A stretch of 64,000 nucleotides of DNA from Ligustrum vulgare (taxonomy: Eukaryota > Streptophyta > Magnoliopsida > Lamiales > Oleaceae), in assembly GCA_963555705.1 (NCBI GenBank), contig OY743181.1, positions 28,338,513 to 28,402,512 on the forward strand, written 5' to 3'. A program made the translations under genes and the position numbers. Position 1 is the stretch's first letter; each line of letters begins with the position of its first letter. Of this stretch, positions 32,389 to 45,022 are shown piece after piece. The notes under the pieces were generated by a model. That model was given only the letters and a program-made list of their open reading frames with translations, ran no database searches and was not told where the DNA came from.

Positions 32389-33955
32389 TAAGCTTAAACA
32401 TCCAGCTGAATCACGGTCAGTAGCATCACAAGATAGGAAAGCTCCATTTTGTGCCGTTATACCAGACCTCTAGTATTCCTTTTGCCTCCGCCTGATGCAG
32501 TTATGAAGAGCTACTTTCTTATATTGTTCCATGTCCGACATGGCATATTCACTAGTGTGCTTGGTAGAGGTGGTGGTGTTCTGATGGTGCATATCATTTC
32601 GGTGTCGTCGGATTGTCCATAGTAACGAACAGAATTCCTCAACTTTTTTCGACTAGATGAGAGACTAGAATCTACAACCAAAAGTCACCAACATCACTTG
32701 ACTTGATCTTTGTGATGACTGGCCACCATCCCACTTTTTGCCAGAAATCCTTCACCTAAAAACACTCATTGAATAAGTGAACATTTGATCCCGAGCAACC
32801 ACAAGTAGGGCACTTCCCTTTCCCTTCAACAAGATGTCTTTGTAAGTTTTCACCCGATGGGAAGGCGTTGTAAAAGAGGCGCCAAAGAAATGACCTATTT
32901 TTTAAAGGGACTTGAAGAGACCATATTTGTTTCTACCATGCTATACTGGAATTTCTTGTGCTCACCAGATTAGATTGTTCCAGGGACAAAAATACCTTTT
33001 AGCCAGTACGGACAATATATTCACCCCTGGATTCAAAGTACCAAATAAGACAATCTTCCATGGCCATACGACCAGTGGAATCAATCTAATGACCTCGTAA
33101 TCTAGTGGAAACAAGAGTTGTCCCAGTTGATCTTCATTCCATCCCCCAGTAGGTGTAATTAAATCACACACCTTAAGTGGAAAAGGAATCTGGGCTGTGT
33201 ATGGTTTGAAAGCAAAGGGTCAAGGCAACCAAGGTTCAGAAAAAAAAATGTTTACTATCTTACCATCACCAATTCCCCAGCGCACCCCTTGTTCAATAAC
33301 CTAATTTCCCCCACATCAAGCTTTTCCATAAGTAAGATGAGCCATCTTTACTGAAGCCCCCAGAATGTCGAAATTGGGATAATATTTAGATTTTAAAACC
33401 AAAGAGGCTAGGGAGTTGGGGGGTCACCATCAGTCGCCACACTTACTTTACAAACAAAGCTTGATTAAATATATGGGACTCCACTCTCTTTTGGCTTGCA
33501 AAAACTCTCCCAGCAAACCCATGCTATTCTTTTATTAACTCCTATCGAGCATCACCAAAACTGACTATTAGCTCTCTTCGATTCATTTTAGATTGTGTTT
33601 GTGATCTTTAGAAAGCTCATATGGTAGGTTGAAATCAATTATAGTACTGATTTATGAGAATCTCCCTGCCTACACATGAAAATCCCCCTCCTCCGTCCTT
33701 GGACTTTCTCCCGCACCCTCTTACATATGGGGCCAAAAATCCTCGTCTTTCCACGACCAACAACCGCCGAGAGACCAAGATAAGTGTTATAAGTGCTTAC
33801 CTCTTGAACACGCAATAAATCTAGAATAGCATCATGGTCAGGAGCACCCAAATTATTCGTAAAGAAAATCATGAGCGAAATAACAAGTTATCCCTGAGGC
33901 TCGACGATAATCATCAAGGATTGCGAAAATAGTCATCGCATCATCATCCTTAGCT

Positions 33956-34029
33956 CTAGAAAAGATAAATAGTCCTTACATTTATTTAGCATTAAAAAAA
34001 TAATGTTATAATTTTTTGCTTATATCTAA
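33956..34029. other. Junction between LINE and Athila remnants
   Basis: A short AT-rich stretch. Neither element's terminus is recognisable, so the order of insertion is unclear. Confidence 0.5.
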
Positions 34030-34679
34030 TTTCAAAAATTTGTCTTTTCTTTGCCCGAACACCACCCCAATGACATAATCACTTGCATCACACATAAGCC
34101 CAAAGGGAAAATTACAATCTGGAGCCACAATAATAGGTGAGGTAATGAGTTTCTCTTTAAGAGTGTTGAAAGCTCCTAGACACTTTTAGAGAAGTCAAAT
34201 GTGGTGCTCTTCTCAAGTAGTGAACAAAGTGGTTTGGTGATTTTTGAGAAGTCCTTAATGAACTGCCAAGAGAATCCCGCATGCCCCCAAGAAGCTTCTT
34301 ATACCCTTTACCAAGATTGGGGGAGGTAGTTTGTCAATGACTTGAATTTTTTGCTTTGTCGACCTCAATCCCCTTGTTTGAAATCTGGCTCCAAGACTGC
34401 CTTCTTGAATCATGAAATGGCATTTTTCCCAATTTAACACTAAATTGGTATCTTCACATCTTTTTAACACCATATTCAAATTATTCAAGCAATCATCAAA
34501 TGAAGTTCCAAACACCAAAAAGTCATCCATAAATACCTCAATAAATTTCTCCACCATGTCGGAGAAAATAATCATCATGCATCGTTAAAAAGTGGCGGGT
34601 GGATTGCAAAGACCAAAGGTCATCCTCCTATATGCAAAAGTTCCAAATGGGCATGTGAAAGTTGTCTCACTACAAGAAA

Positions 34680-35040
34680 AATGGCCTTTTGCAACATGCA
34701 AACGGCAACATTCGTTAATTGCATGTTGCTAAAAGGGGTCTACCGCAACATTCAGTGGTTGCATGTTGCCATTGGTTGATTTATTTGAAATTTAGTGAAT
34801 GTTGCTAATGTTAGCTTTTTGCAAAGTTCATTGCGTGTTGCAAAAAGGCTCTGCTTTTGCAATGTTCCTTGCTCGTTGCAAAAAGATTTATCTTTGGCAA
34901 CATTCATTGTGCGTTGCGAAAGGGTACCCTTTGGCAACGTTCAGTGCACGTTGCGAAATGGGTACCCTTTCGCAACGCGCAGTGAATGTTGCCAAAGGAT
35001 AGGTTTTAGCAACGCGCAATGCACGTTGCCAAAGGCTACC
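34680..35040. repeat. CACTA-C left subterminal array
   Basis: About ten degenerate units of roughly 35 bp of the form tttggcaacgttcattgcgcgttgcgaaa. Reading frames on both strands through this array are repeat artefacts. Confidence 0.85.
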
Positions 35041-35576
35041 TCTGGAGAGGACAGTTCTCTTATCAAAATACCCGTCACAAGCAGTGTACATAGACCTCTG
35101 GAGAGCTGTTTGACTTGAAAATAAGAATATTGTCATGCAGAATTTCGCACTTCATACAGTTACTGTTAGTAGCCACAGACATCTTGTTGAAGACTAAATG
35201 TAATTAAATAAACTTCCCCTCCCCTCTCTAACAGTGAGGTGGTTCAACACATCACAATTTTATTAGAAATTCCCGATGTGATTGCATGCCTTCTCGATGA
35301 TCCTGAAAGTCCACCTTCTCCAGTTATCCATTCATAAACAGAACTGCATCAAATGCCTGCCCTCTACAAGGAATTTTTATGTTTTGGAATAAGCTTCCCC
35401 CATAACAAGTTCTTGACTTCCATTATTATTTATATCTTACTTGTGTAGGATTTTCCCTTTGCGTGTAGAAACATTTTATTTGTATATGCATGCTTAAGTC
35501 ATCTCTAACTATCAGTCTGCAATAATCTTCTGCGTATACAGGTTTATTAGCTGTAATATGAGTTTCTTTGATGCAG
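35041..35576. other. CACTA-C interior, no clear gene
   Basis: Less AT-rich than its surroundings and possibly captured intronic sequence upstream of the helicase exon. It ends in a pyrimidine-rich acceptor (gatgcag). Confidence 0.4.
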
Positions 35577-35885
35577 TTAGCAGGGACAGCAAAGTCCAGA
35601 TTCTCAGCAAAGGACAATAGTGACCATATGGATCTCGTCCGTGCTTACGAAGGATGAAGGGATGCGGAGAGGGAAGGATCTGCATACGAGTATTGTTGGA
35701 GAAACTTCCTCTCTGTCCAGACTCTTCAAGCCATCCATTCTCTTCGTAAACAGTTCACCTACATTCTGAAAGATGCTGGATTGCTAGATGCAGATGGAGT
35801 GACACACAACAGGTTAAGTTATAATCAATCATTAGTTCATGCTATTATATGTTCTGGCCTATTTCCTGCCATTGCATCTGTAGTG
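35577..35885 (+). pseudogene. Captured exon of a DExH-box RNA helicase
   Basis: The + strand frame reads AKSRFSAKDNSDHMDLVRAY, then EREGSAYEYCWRNFLSVQTL, then HSLRKQFTYILKDAGLL and ICSGLFPAIASVV. This is the helicase-associated C-terminal region of plant DExH proteins of the DExH1/DExH3 type. A good acceptor (gatgcag) precedes it and a donor (gtacgg) follows. The tryptophan expected after RAYEG is TGA at 35655-35657. The helicase core is absent and I found no next exon. It is inside CACTA-C, hence a carried fragment. Confidence 0.9.
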
Positions 35886-37969
35886 GTACGGTACTTCCTT
35901 TGCAGTTCTTGGCACTGTCATAACAGCTGGTTCTGGTTTCGTTGATGCGTTATTTCTTGAACAAATGTTGTTTTGTTTATTGAACAAATATACTAAGGTT
36001 AACTAAGAAAGCAATGTGAGAAAAAAGTAGCATTATGAAACATGTGGAAAGGTGTGTGGTGTGGGGAACAAACAAGTTAGGTATATAGTCATTTCCTAAT
36101 TTTTATATTGTATTTAGGTTCTGTTCAGCTGCTCTTGCAGCAATTATAATGTTATGCTTGTTTCTTCTGCACTATTAGATGACCTCTAAAACGGATTATA
36201 TAGTTTTTAGTATCTTCACTACTCAAAACATGGCCTCTACACTATTAGATGACCATTTATTATGCTTGTTTCTCCTCTTTTGTCTGCAGTATCTCTTAAA
36301 TGGTTGACATTGGCTTCATATGTCTTAAGTCATAACGAGTGGTAAATTCAGTTTCCACACCCGTTGAGCAGATTTCACAATGTGAAAATTATGTTCTTAT
36401 TGTAGTCTTTGTATGGATTATATAGTTTCTAGTATCTCCAAATTCGAACATGTATTACTTTTGATTATACATGATAGTGGTAATATTGAAACATTGATAT
36501 ATTGATAAAAAATAAAAAGTAAAGAAGAGTCATGAAGGTTTTTAGTTGATTTTTTGTAATAACAAGTGAGCTAGACTCCCACAGAATCTATTACATTAAC
36601 CTAAATTTGTTATAGTTCTACTTTCTGTTTCATTTTCTTGCTTGGAGTTACTTCATTTTTCTCTCATACTTTTGGATATTTGTTTACAGTTCCAAATGAC
36701 CATGTTGTTGATTCCAAAAACCCTATGGATAATAAACATGCCCTTCCTGCAAAATCAGCCTATTAACAGAGCTTCCTGCCTTCCAGTATCAATCGAAAAC
36801 CCTAAGTCTTTGAAAGAACCCAGATGGTCGTTGGATTTTTTTTTGTGAATCGTGATCCTCACTTTGTCTTGAGAACCTCTCTGTTTCTATTCGACCATCT
36901 CTGCCTACAAAAACCCAGAGGTCGTATCAATTTTCTTGAGTGAGTTTGTTCTTATTTTTTATGGTTTTTTTTTTTTAAATTAATCTTTATTTTTGTGGTT
37001 TAATTACAGGAGCAAAAGTTTTTGATTGATGTGATATTGATCATTGATGGTGCCCTATTATGCTGTTTCCTGTTGAATCAGTAAGCCATTTTTTCATGTG
37101 AATTTTTTCATTATTTTTCAAAACTAGATTGTAACGAGAATAATATTTGATGATTTATTTTTGTTCTAAATTTGCATAAAGTGTCTTGAGGGGTAACAAA
37201 GATCAAAGTGTTTCTGCATTGAAGTATAAGAGTTATTTTCGATCAACTATGTCACAGTTTGGAGTTGGGGATGGATTTTGAATTGATTTGATTGTAGTTT
37301 GATGATGAATGAGTTTTTAGTTTGATGTTTTAAAGTATTATGGTGGTTGTGATATCTCTCTACAGGTTGGCTAAGTCCAAATTGCTGTAAAGTTTTACAA
37401 TAGAAAATGATAATTTTAATATTTAGTATGATTTATTTCTATATTTTTGCATTCAGTACAGTTGGGGGTCTTGATGATTAAAATTTTATAATATTTGTGC
37501 AGGTAAAATTCAATTTTGTAATTCTCTCACAAGATGGTTTGTGATGGGCACAGTTAAAGCTAGACTTCAGAAGCCAGGGTTACTCATCTTTAATGATGAT
37601 TCGTGTTGAAAATGGTGATAGTAGCTCCTCTTTGTATTGCTACTGGTCTGCTAGAGATACTTTTGCAATTTAGAGGGGTAGTAAATGTCAAACTTTAGAT
37701 GTGCAATCAAATAGGTGAAAAACATATATTGCAAATTTTGTTTTAATGTAGGAGAACAAAGTACCGTAATTTTTGTTAAGTATAAAAATATATGTGGAAT
37801 AATTTTCTTTAAAATGCTTGCATTTTATTTTGAGTAGTTGATTTAATTTTATAGCACGCGTGTTTCATATTTTACATATTACATATATGTTTGAGAAATT
37901 TGTTGGTTATCAGTGGAATTATCTATATTTATTTACAAAAATTAAAAAAAAAATGTTAAAGATCAACGG
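35886..37969. other. CACTA-C interior, unidentified
   Basis: AT-rich, 2.1 kb. Some stretches look gene-like by composition (36690-36920, 37510-37720) but I recognise no protein family and see no consistent exon structure. Confidence 0.4.
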
Positions 37970-38460
37970 AAATGTGCAATGAGTGTTGTCAAAAGTATCA
38001 ACGGAAACGCGCAAAGAGTGTTGCCAAAAGTATCAACGGAAACGCGCAACGAATGTTGCCAAAAGTATCAACGGCAACACGCAACGAATGTTTCCAAAAT
38101 TATCAATGGAAATGCGCAACGAATGTTTCCAAAATTATCAATGGAAACGCGCAACGAGTGTTGCCAAAAGTATCTACCACAACATGCAAAGAGCGTTGCT
38201 AAAGGTCTACCACAACACGCAATGAACGTTGCCAAAAGTATCAACGGCAACGAACAATGAATGCTGCCAAAGGTCTACCGCAACGCGCAGTGAACGTTGC
38301 CAAAGGTAAACACAACACACAATCCATCTTTTTGCAACACGCAATGAGCGTTTCCGTATCCTTTCCCTCTACGGCAACACTACGATTTGCAACATGCACC
38401 TGAACGTTGCAAAAGGTCTTTTGCTACTTTTTTTGCACGTTGCCGTATGCTGTTTTTGTT
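37970..38460. repeat. CACTA-C right subterminal array
   Basis: Regular units of about 35 bp (gttgccaaaagtatcaacgg plus aaacgcgcaacgaat) run to the right terminus, degenerating toward it. Confidence 0.9.
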
Positions 38461-40021
38461 GTAGTATCTTCTCCTCATCCTCCGGGGCTATGGAGATTTG
38501 ATTGTAGTCCGAATACCCATCTGGAAAGCAATAATGAGAGTGACCCGCCAATCACTCTAGCATTTGATCAATGAAAGGAAGGGAAAAATTATCCTTCCTA
38601 GTGGCATTGTTGAACTTGCGATAGTCAATGAAAACTCTCCACCCTATCACCGGCCTTGTTGGAATAAGCTCATTATTTTCATTTTTCACCACCATTACAC
38701 CTCCTTTCTTTGGCACTACTTGTACGGGCTTACTTGTGCACTATCTGAGATTGGATAGATAATCCTGTATCAAGCCACTTCACCACTTTAGTTCTCACAA
38801 CTTCTTTCATGTTAGGATTCAACCGACGTTGGTGCTCGACTGAAGGCTTGAAATCATCCTCTATAAGAATTTTATGCATACACAATGAAGGGAAAATACC
38901 TCGAATATCCAAGATAGTCATCCAATAACCTCTTTATGCTCCCTTAATACCAGGAGTAATTTTCTTCCTCAACTTCACTCAAAGAATTAGAAATAATAAC
39001 CGGGAGGATAGAAGAAGCTCCCAAATAAGCATACCTCAAATGAGTTGGGATAGGCTTTTGTTCAAGAGTTGGTGCTTTCTTGAGGGATGGCAGTGGTGGT
39101 GAAGAGCTCTTCTTCAACTCCTCAAAATAAGGAGCTTTCTTGTGTTGATATGGTGGTGAAACCTCCAAGTAATAAGCCATTTGTTCAAATTTATGATCCT
39201 CATCCTCAATAGTCAAAGAATGAGCAATGCAAGACTCTAGTGGGTCTTTAAAAATCTCGAGATTGAAAGTTTTGGCCACTAGATGATCAATTGCATCCAC
39301 CCTAAAATATGAATTAGACTCCAAAGGATATTTAATGGCCTTCTATACATTGAAAGTTACTTGCTCATCATGCACCCTCAATATCAATTGACCTTCTTTT
39401 ACATCAATGAGAGCTCTCCCAGTTGCTAGAAATGGCCTTCCCAAAATGATTGGGATTTCATGGTCTTTCTCCATGTCAAGAATAATAAAATTCGCCAAAA
39501 AAATGAATTTATCCACCTTCACAAGAACATCCTCAATGATACCCCATGGATATTTGATCGATCTATCATCCAATTGTAGAGACACGGTGGTTTCTTTAGC
39601 TTCTCCCAATTCCAATTTCCTTAGAATGGATAAAGGCATCAAGTTAAATCTAGCACCAAGATCACATAAAGTTTTACTGAAATTTATATCACCAGTAGTG
39701 CATGAAATAGTAAAACTCATTGGATCTTTGATTTTTAGAGGTACCTTGTTTTGTATGATTGCACTACACTCCTCTGTTAGCATCACCGTCTCATGCTCTC
39801 CAATTTTTCTTTTGTTGGATAGAATATCCTTCATGAACTTTGCATAACTTGGCATTTGAGCCAAGGCATTGGTGAATGGAATGTTGATATGTAGCTTCTT
39901 GAACACTTCCAAGAATTTTTCAAATTGACTATCAAGATTTTGCTTTTGCAACCTTTGAGGAAAGGGAATAGGAGGCACATAAGCTTTGATTAGTGTTGGA
40001 GCCTTTGATGTCGATGGTTCC

Positions 40022-41190
40022 TGTAACGCCTCAAGTTCTGTGAAGCTCTGGACGCCACGTCGTCCTTTAAAGCTGACTTTATTGGGGAAAATAAACTAAA
40101 TTCTAAACATCATATTTATCATTTGAAAATTTCAGCGGAAACTTAATTATGATAAATTCATTCAAAACAACTCATAAAATTTTAATTCTTAAAAATAACT
40201 AAATTTATCATGTTTATTATTTGAAACTACAGTGGAAACTAAATCATATGAATTCTAAAACATTCATAAAACTTTAAATCTAAGTTTTTTTGAAGGAAAG
40301 AAACGATAAATAATTTAATTGACAACATTCATAAATCGTGACTTTCGAATAAATATAATTTCATTATTAATTTTCCACCAATACCCTTTCATTCGCCACC
40401 ATCTCCGTAATCTGCAAAAGCTGATAAAAATGGAATGAGCATTTCGAAGAAATAATCAGTAGACTCATCGTCAATAATTAATTTACAGAATAATTGAACA
40501 CATAATTATGCAAGTAATACAGTGACCACATAATTATAGGCTCTTTGAAAATCATAGGGTGTGGGTAGTCTCATCTCATGCGTTTAAGCATTTAAGTTAT
40601 CCATAACCACATCATTATGTCATGCATTAAAGCATTTAAGTCATGCATAACCACATCTAATTTTTATCTCATAAGAGATATTCTTGTCTTGTCTCATGTA
40701 TCAAAGCATTTAAATAACATAAAATTCACATAATACATGTAATTATAATTTAAACTAATTAGTGGGGGCGAATCTACCTCAATTCACGACTTTGGAAAAT
40801 AGAGCTGAATATCACGTCAATCTTCTAAATCACCAAGTGTTTCGTCTAGCCAAAAGAAAAATTAAACTAATTTAGTACTTTTGAAATTTAAAGATTAAAG
40901 TGACAAAAAAAAGAGTTTTGGGACTAAATTGAAATTTTAAAGAAATTGAAATTTAAGAATCTAGGGGCTGAAATAATATTTTCAAAACTTAAGGGCTAAC
41001 TAGAAAACATTTTAAAAATCAATAGGGGCTTACTGAACAAATCTTAAAATTGCTAGGGCTGATTAATATGTTTTTAAAAACATCAGGGACTGAAATAAAT
41101 GTTTTTTCAAAACTTGGAGTTTAATTCATAAATCACAATAGATATAACAATTTCCTCTCTCTCCTTTTCTTCATTTTCAAACAAAGAGAA

Positions 41191-41228
<38 letters not shown>

Positions 41229-42526
41229 CGACGGGAGGGGCTCCGCCCCTCTCCTCCTATTCCGACCACCGATCGAGAGGCTGGAGACAGTGCCACCGTC
41301 GCATGGTGGCACCGGTGCTTGGGTATAAGTTGATTTTAGGTGATTTGGTGCGAAATGTTGAGGCTTTGGAGGTTCAGGTTTTTGGGTCTTCTGGCGGAGA
41401 AAACCAGCAATGAAGGGCGACAATCAAGGTAAGGCTTTTGGGTTCTGTTTATTCGTGGTTTTAGTTTGATTTGGGTGTCAAAATGGGGAGTCCGAAGATG
41501 GCAGTGGCTATCGACTGGTGGTAGGTGGTGGTGGTTTTGAGATTGGGTTTCGTCCGTTTGAGGTTATGGTTTGGAGTGGTGGAATTGTGGTGGTGTTTCG
41601 GTGGTTGTGGTTGGGTATGGGCAGTGAGGCGTTGGTTTTAGGCGGTGGTGTTTAGGGTGGTGGTGTTGTCCGGTTCGACTATGGTGGTTACTGGATGTGG
41701 TTGAAGTCGGAAATATGCTCGATTTAGTTTGTGTGTAATGTTTTAAGTTTACAGATTGTGGTTGGATTGATGTAGATTATGGAGGTTTAATTTGTGGCAG
41801 CCGGTTATGGACGTGTAGCCGATTTGAGTGGTGTGTTGAATTCTTCATGTGGAATAATTTGGAATGAAGATCAATTGGAGGTGGGGGGAAGAATGTTACC
41901 CAGAATCAGATTGGCCGCGTGAATATATTTTGAAAGGGAAGAAGTTATACCTTGCTAGAGTTGAAGGTTTGTGTGTGTCGTGGGAAATGAGGTGAGGGAT
42001 CTACTTAATGATTGATTGTGTGTTAAACATGGAAATTTAGGGTTAATCTGTGATGGAGGAATCAATAGGAAATTCCAATGGAAATTCTGAGTCGATTGAG
42101 GGATGGAAAGTGCTTGTGAAGATTGGAAATATTGTGAAAGAATTTTGGAAATAGAATTTGTTAAGCAAGGAAACATTAATAATGCTGTCAAAGCTTTGGG
42201 CCAAGAAATGATTTATTGGGTTTCAAATGGGCTTAGATGATTGGTAACGACATTTGGGCTTAAGGAGTTGGATCTAAAATAATTAAAACTTGGACTCAAA
42301 ATCATTTGGAATTCACATAATTAAAATTTGGACTTAAAAATTATCAAAAATGAATTTGGAAAATTCTTAAAATTGAAACTGGAGTAAGATTTTAAATAAA
42401 TTTAGTCTCACTTAATTGGCTAGACGAACACGTGTTTAAAAAAAATAAATGGGAAAAGTCTTAGATACACGTTTTTAAAATAAAAATATTTATTTAAATA
42501 AGTTACGAAAAATCTCGATCGCTATA
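40022..42526 (-). mobile_element. Solo LTR, 2.5 kb, related to the Tekay-like LTR
   Basis: Starts tgtaacgcc and ends gatcgctata, with gttcc duplicated at 40017-40021 and 42527-42531. Read on the - strand its ends correspond to the tgtagcgacc...ggcgttaca ends of the element at 43607-52229. Shared internal pieces include gtgttcgtctagcca and the gactcgcccccac stretch. A ga microsatellite lies near 41190-41225. No internal domain remains. It lies in the Athila element between gag and protease. Confidence 0.85.
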
Positions 42527-43606
42527 GTTCCGGTTCACTTTCCTTGGTCACTTCAACAAATTTTTCGGGTTTTGTATAGGCTCGTCTTCTTCAATCGGAG
42601 TCTTGCTTGATTGAGTCATTGGTTTTGGAACCGTAATCTCGAGTTATTGTACCCCACTCCTTGTTATAATAGCTTGAACATTCTCTCTTGGATTTATCTA
42701 TGTGTTGTTAGGAAAAGCTCCTTGTTGCCTTTCCAAGATAAGTTTTTCTATTTGGCCCACTTGCTTCTCCAGATTTTTCAAAGAGGCATCATTGCGTTCT
42801 TGATGTTGCAATTGATGATTCGCTAACTTGGTGATAGCCTCTTCCCATCCCTCTTTCTTATCTTGTTGCTTTAGATTCCACACATTTTGATTGTTGCCAT
42901 AAGATAGATTGAGATGACTCCTCAAACCGGGATTATAAGTAGGGTCATTGATAAGTTTATTTTATACACTTATTTATATGTGTACTAAAATAAATTCTAT
43001 TTATTTGTTTGTTATTTGTTTACATTGCAGAAAATATCCCAAAATCAAGTGAACAAAGGAATTGAAGGCCAAATGGATGATTATTGGACTTAAGTTGTAC
43101 ACTTTGGAAAAGGCTTGAAGGAAATTGAGAACAAGAGGAAGTCAATTGGAAGAATATAGAAGTTTGGGGACTCGATTGATCTATCTAAAAGATGGAGGAC
43201 TGAAGGGGCAAATAAAATATGAGGATTGAAATGAAAAAAGATTAAAGTTGATAATTGCAGGGGAAGTGGCCATGGCGTGGCCGCAAGCAAAAAAACTGAG
43301 TGGTAGCACCCTTGTCTGGCCTAGCAGAGGTTTTGGCCCATAGGCGTTTTTGACCTAATTTCTCCCTTGTTCTACTTGAGTTTCTCATGCACCTATGTAA
43401 GCAACCTATGGAGCACGAGTTCAGGGACCTCCGTCAGACTTATTTCCACACTTTTACATATACTTTCAAGAACATAATTCATCTTTCTATCATACAAATC
43501 TTGGGAGGAAAATCAAGGTAAAGGCTTGGGAATTGAAGATTAGGAGAGCAAAATACTTGGTGCAAGATTTCCTTTGCTTTGTTAATTTGATAAACTCAAC
43601 ATCCGT

Positions 43607-44974
43607 TGTAGCGACCGAGAAATTTTAAATAATGTAAAATTTGTGCCCTAACAAGCTGGCCCACTTACCAACCTAGAAATTTGTGCCCTAACACATTACT
43701 GTTCAGATCACTCCATTCTCTCCCTCACAGCTTAGCTCACGCAGTCAAAGAAATTCTTAGGTAAGAACCTCTCCTCTTCCACCATGGCTGCTACTCTGTT
43801 GAAATTCCACCTTCATCACCAATCCTTCCACAATCTTCAAGCAAGTTGACGTACTCAGCACCACCTACCCAACTACAGCCAAACAGCCGCCACCACCTGT
43901 AGCACCCCCACAACCGGCGAACCCCAACCACATCAACCTCCATATCTGTCGAATGCCCACCTACCGACCACAACCTCAAAACTCCACAACCGAGATCGGC
44001 CTCCAGCACCACTGCCCTCACCACCGCCAATCACCTCAAAGACCGCCATTGCCCCAACCGCGTCGAAATCGCCACCTCCAACCAAACTCAAGAAAAGCCC
44101 AAACTTCAATACCCAATCAAAACCCAAAGCAACCAAGAAATAAATTGACCCAACACTTACCTTGAACCACCTTACCTCACTGCCGGAATCTTCACCGGAA
44201 AGCATCCAAATCACGAGTACCCAAGTCACAGCCCACTTTCAATTTTCGCACCCAAATATCCACCCTGCTCTCCTTCTTTGCCGCCCTACACCCACCGTCG
44301 TCGCAACTCCTCGTTGGCGGCATCACCTCCAGTGACCGCCGTGTTTTTGGCCGAGCAACCACCGGGAAACCCACAAACCCAGCCTCGGTCTACCTCGGTT
44401 TAATCAACACCTCGCAGCCCAGTCACATACCTCAACCGTCACCGGATCTCGCAGCTAATACCGAACTCCAAATCCTGATTTAAGCTTCGGTCTCGCACGA
44501 AATCAGCCCCAAAACCCAGCCTTTTTGTACCCCCATCCCTTGTCGCCGTCTGCCGCTACCTGCCGGCGACGTTGCGCCGGCACTACGCTGGCTGGAAGAC
44601 CGGATTTTCTCCCCCGCTCGCCCTCTCTATCTCGCCTTTCTCTCTCTCGGTCTGATTTTTCAGATCGTGAATGAGAGAGTAAATATTTTGATTTTAATAA
44701 TTTAACTTCCAGAAATTGCAACTTTGGTCCCGAGGTTTTAAAAGTTATTCAATTCAGTCCCTTTTGGTTTCAAATCATCAATCTCAGCCCTAAATTTCAA
44801 AAGTTATTATTTTAACCCCTAAGTATCAAACCCATTTTAGTTCGGTCACTGCTGATTTACTTTATTTGATTTTAAGCCCAAGTTTTAAAAGATTTACATT
44901 TTAGTCACAAATGTTTAAAAGCAATCCTTTCAGCCTCCATATTTTAAAGTCTTTCGATTTGGTCCATATTGATG

Positions 44975-45022
<48 letters not shown>

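Larger units (their letters stand above)
6822..33955 (-). pseudogene. L1-type LINE, 3' part, in pieces (6822-6950, 19892-19933, 31634-31907, 32392-33955)
   Basis: LINE ORF2 encodes reverse transcriptase and, in many plant elements, an RNase H. In - strand order: an RT C-terminal block (NTYLGLSAVVGRGKTRIF, 33639-33872); a linker with WNEDQLGQLLFPLD (32962-33171); a zf-RVT-like zinc segment around 32770-32900 (CPTCGCSGSNVHLF); and an RNase H-like domain (AEAMAIHQVLEF, VESDALWVIQAL, 31644-31859). That domain continues as PKDMNYVAQNL (19892-19930) and ends as ASHVSSVVESTFW...EEISN with a stop at 6855-6857. A poly-t run at 6822-6832 is the A-tail on this strand. Stop codons and frame changes mark it as dead. 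The 5' end is lost near 33955. Confidence 0.85.
34668..38466. mobile_element. CACTA-C: non-autonomous CACTA element in the Athila reverse transcriptase
   Basis: Left end CACTACAAGAAAAATGG; right end read inward TACTACAACAAAAACAG, with the terminal C changed to T. The duplication tct lies at 34665-34667 and 38467-38469. Length 3,799 bp. Subterminal arrays use gcaacgttc and gttgccaaa words, related to those of CACTA-A. No transposase is present. It carries a DExH helicase exon. It splits the RT between the EDEEKT and TTFTCPFG segments; removing it with one tct restores the frame. Confidence 0.93.

Noticed and set aside
34795..35136. Overlapping reading frames on both strands with repetitive protein sequence
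   Set aside because: They are translations of the CACTA-C subterminal repeat array; open frames on both strands at once mark repeat artefacts.
37972..38260. Repetitive reading frames with recurring NVAKSINGN-like units
   Set aside because: Same reason: the right subterminal array of CACTA-C.
43791..44229. Long - strand reading frames (79 and 98 residues), repeated at 50150-50588
   Set aside because: They lie in the gc-rich part of both LTR copies of the Tekay-like element; identity follows from LTR duplication, and composition is biased with no known domain.
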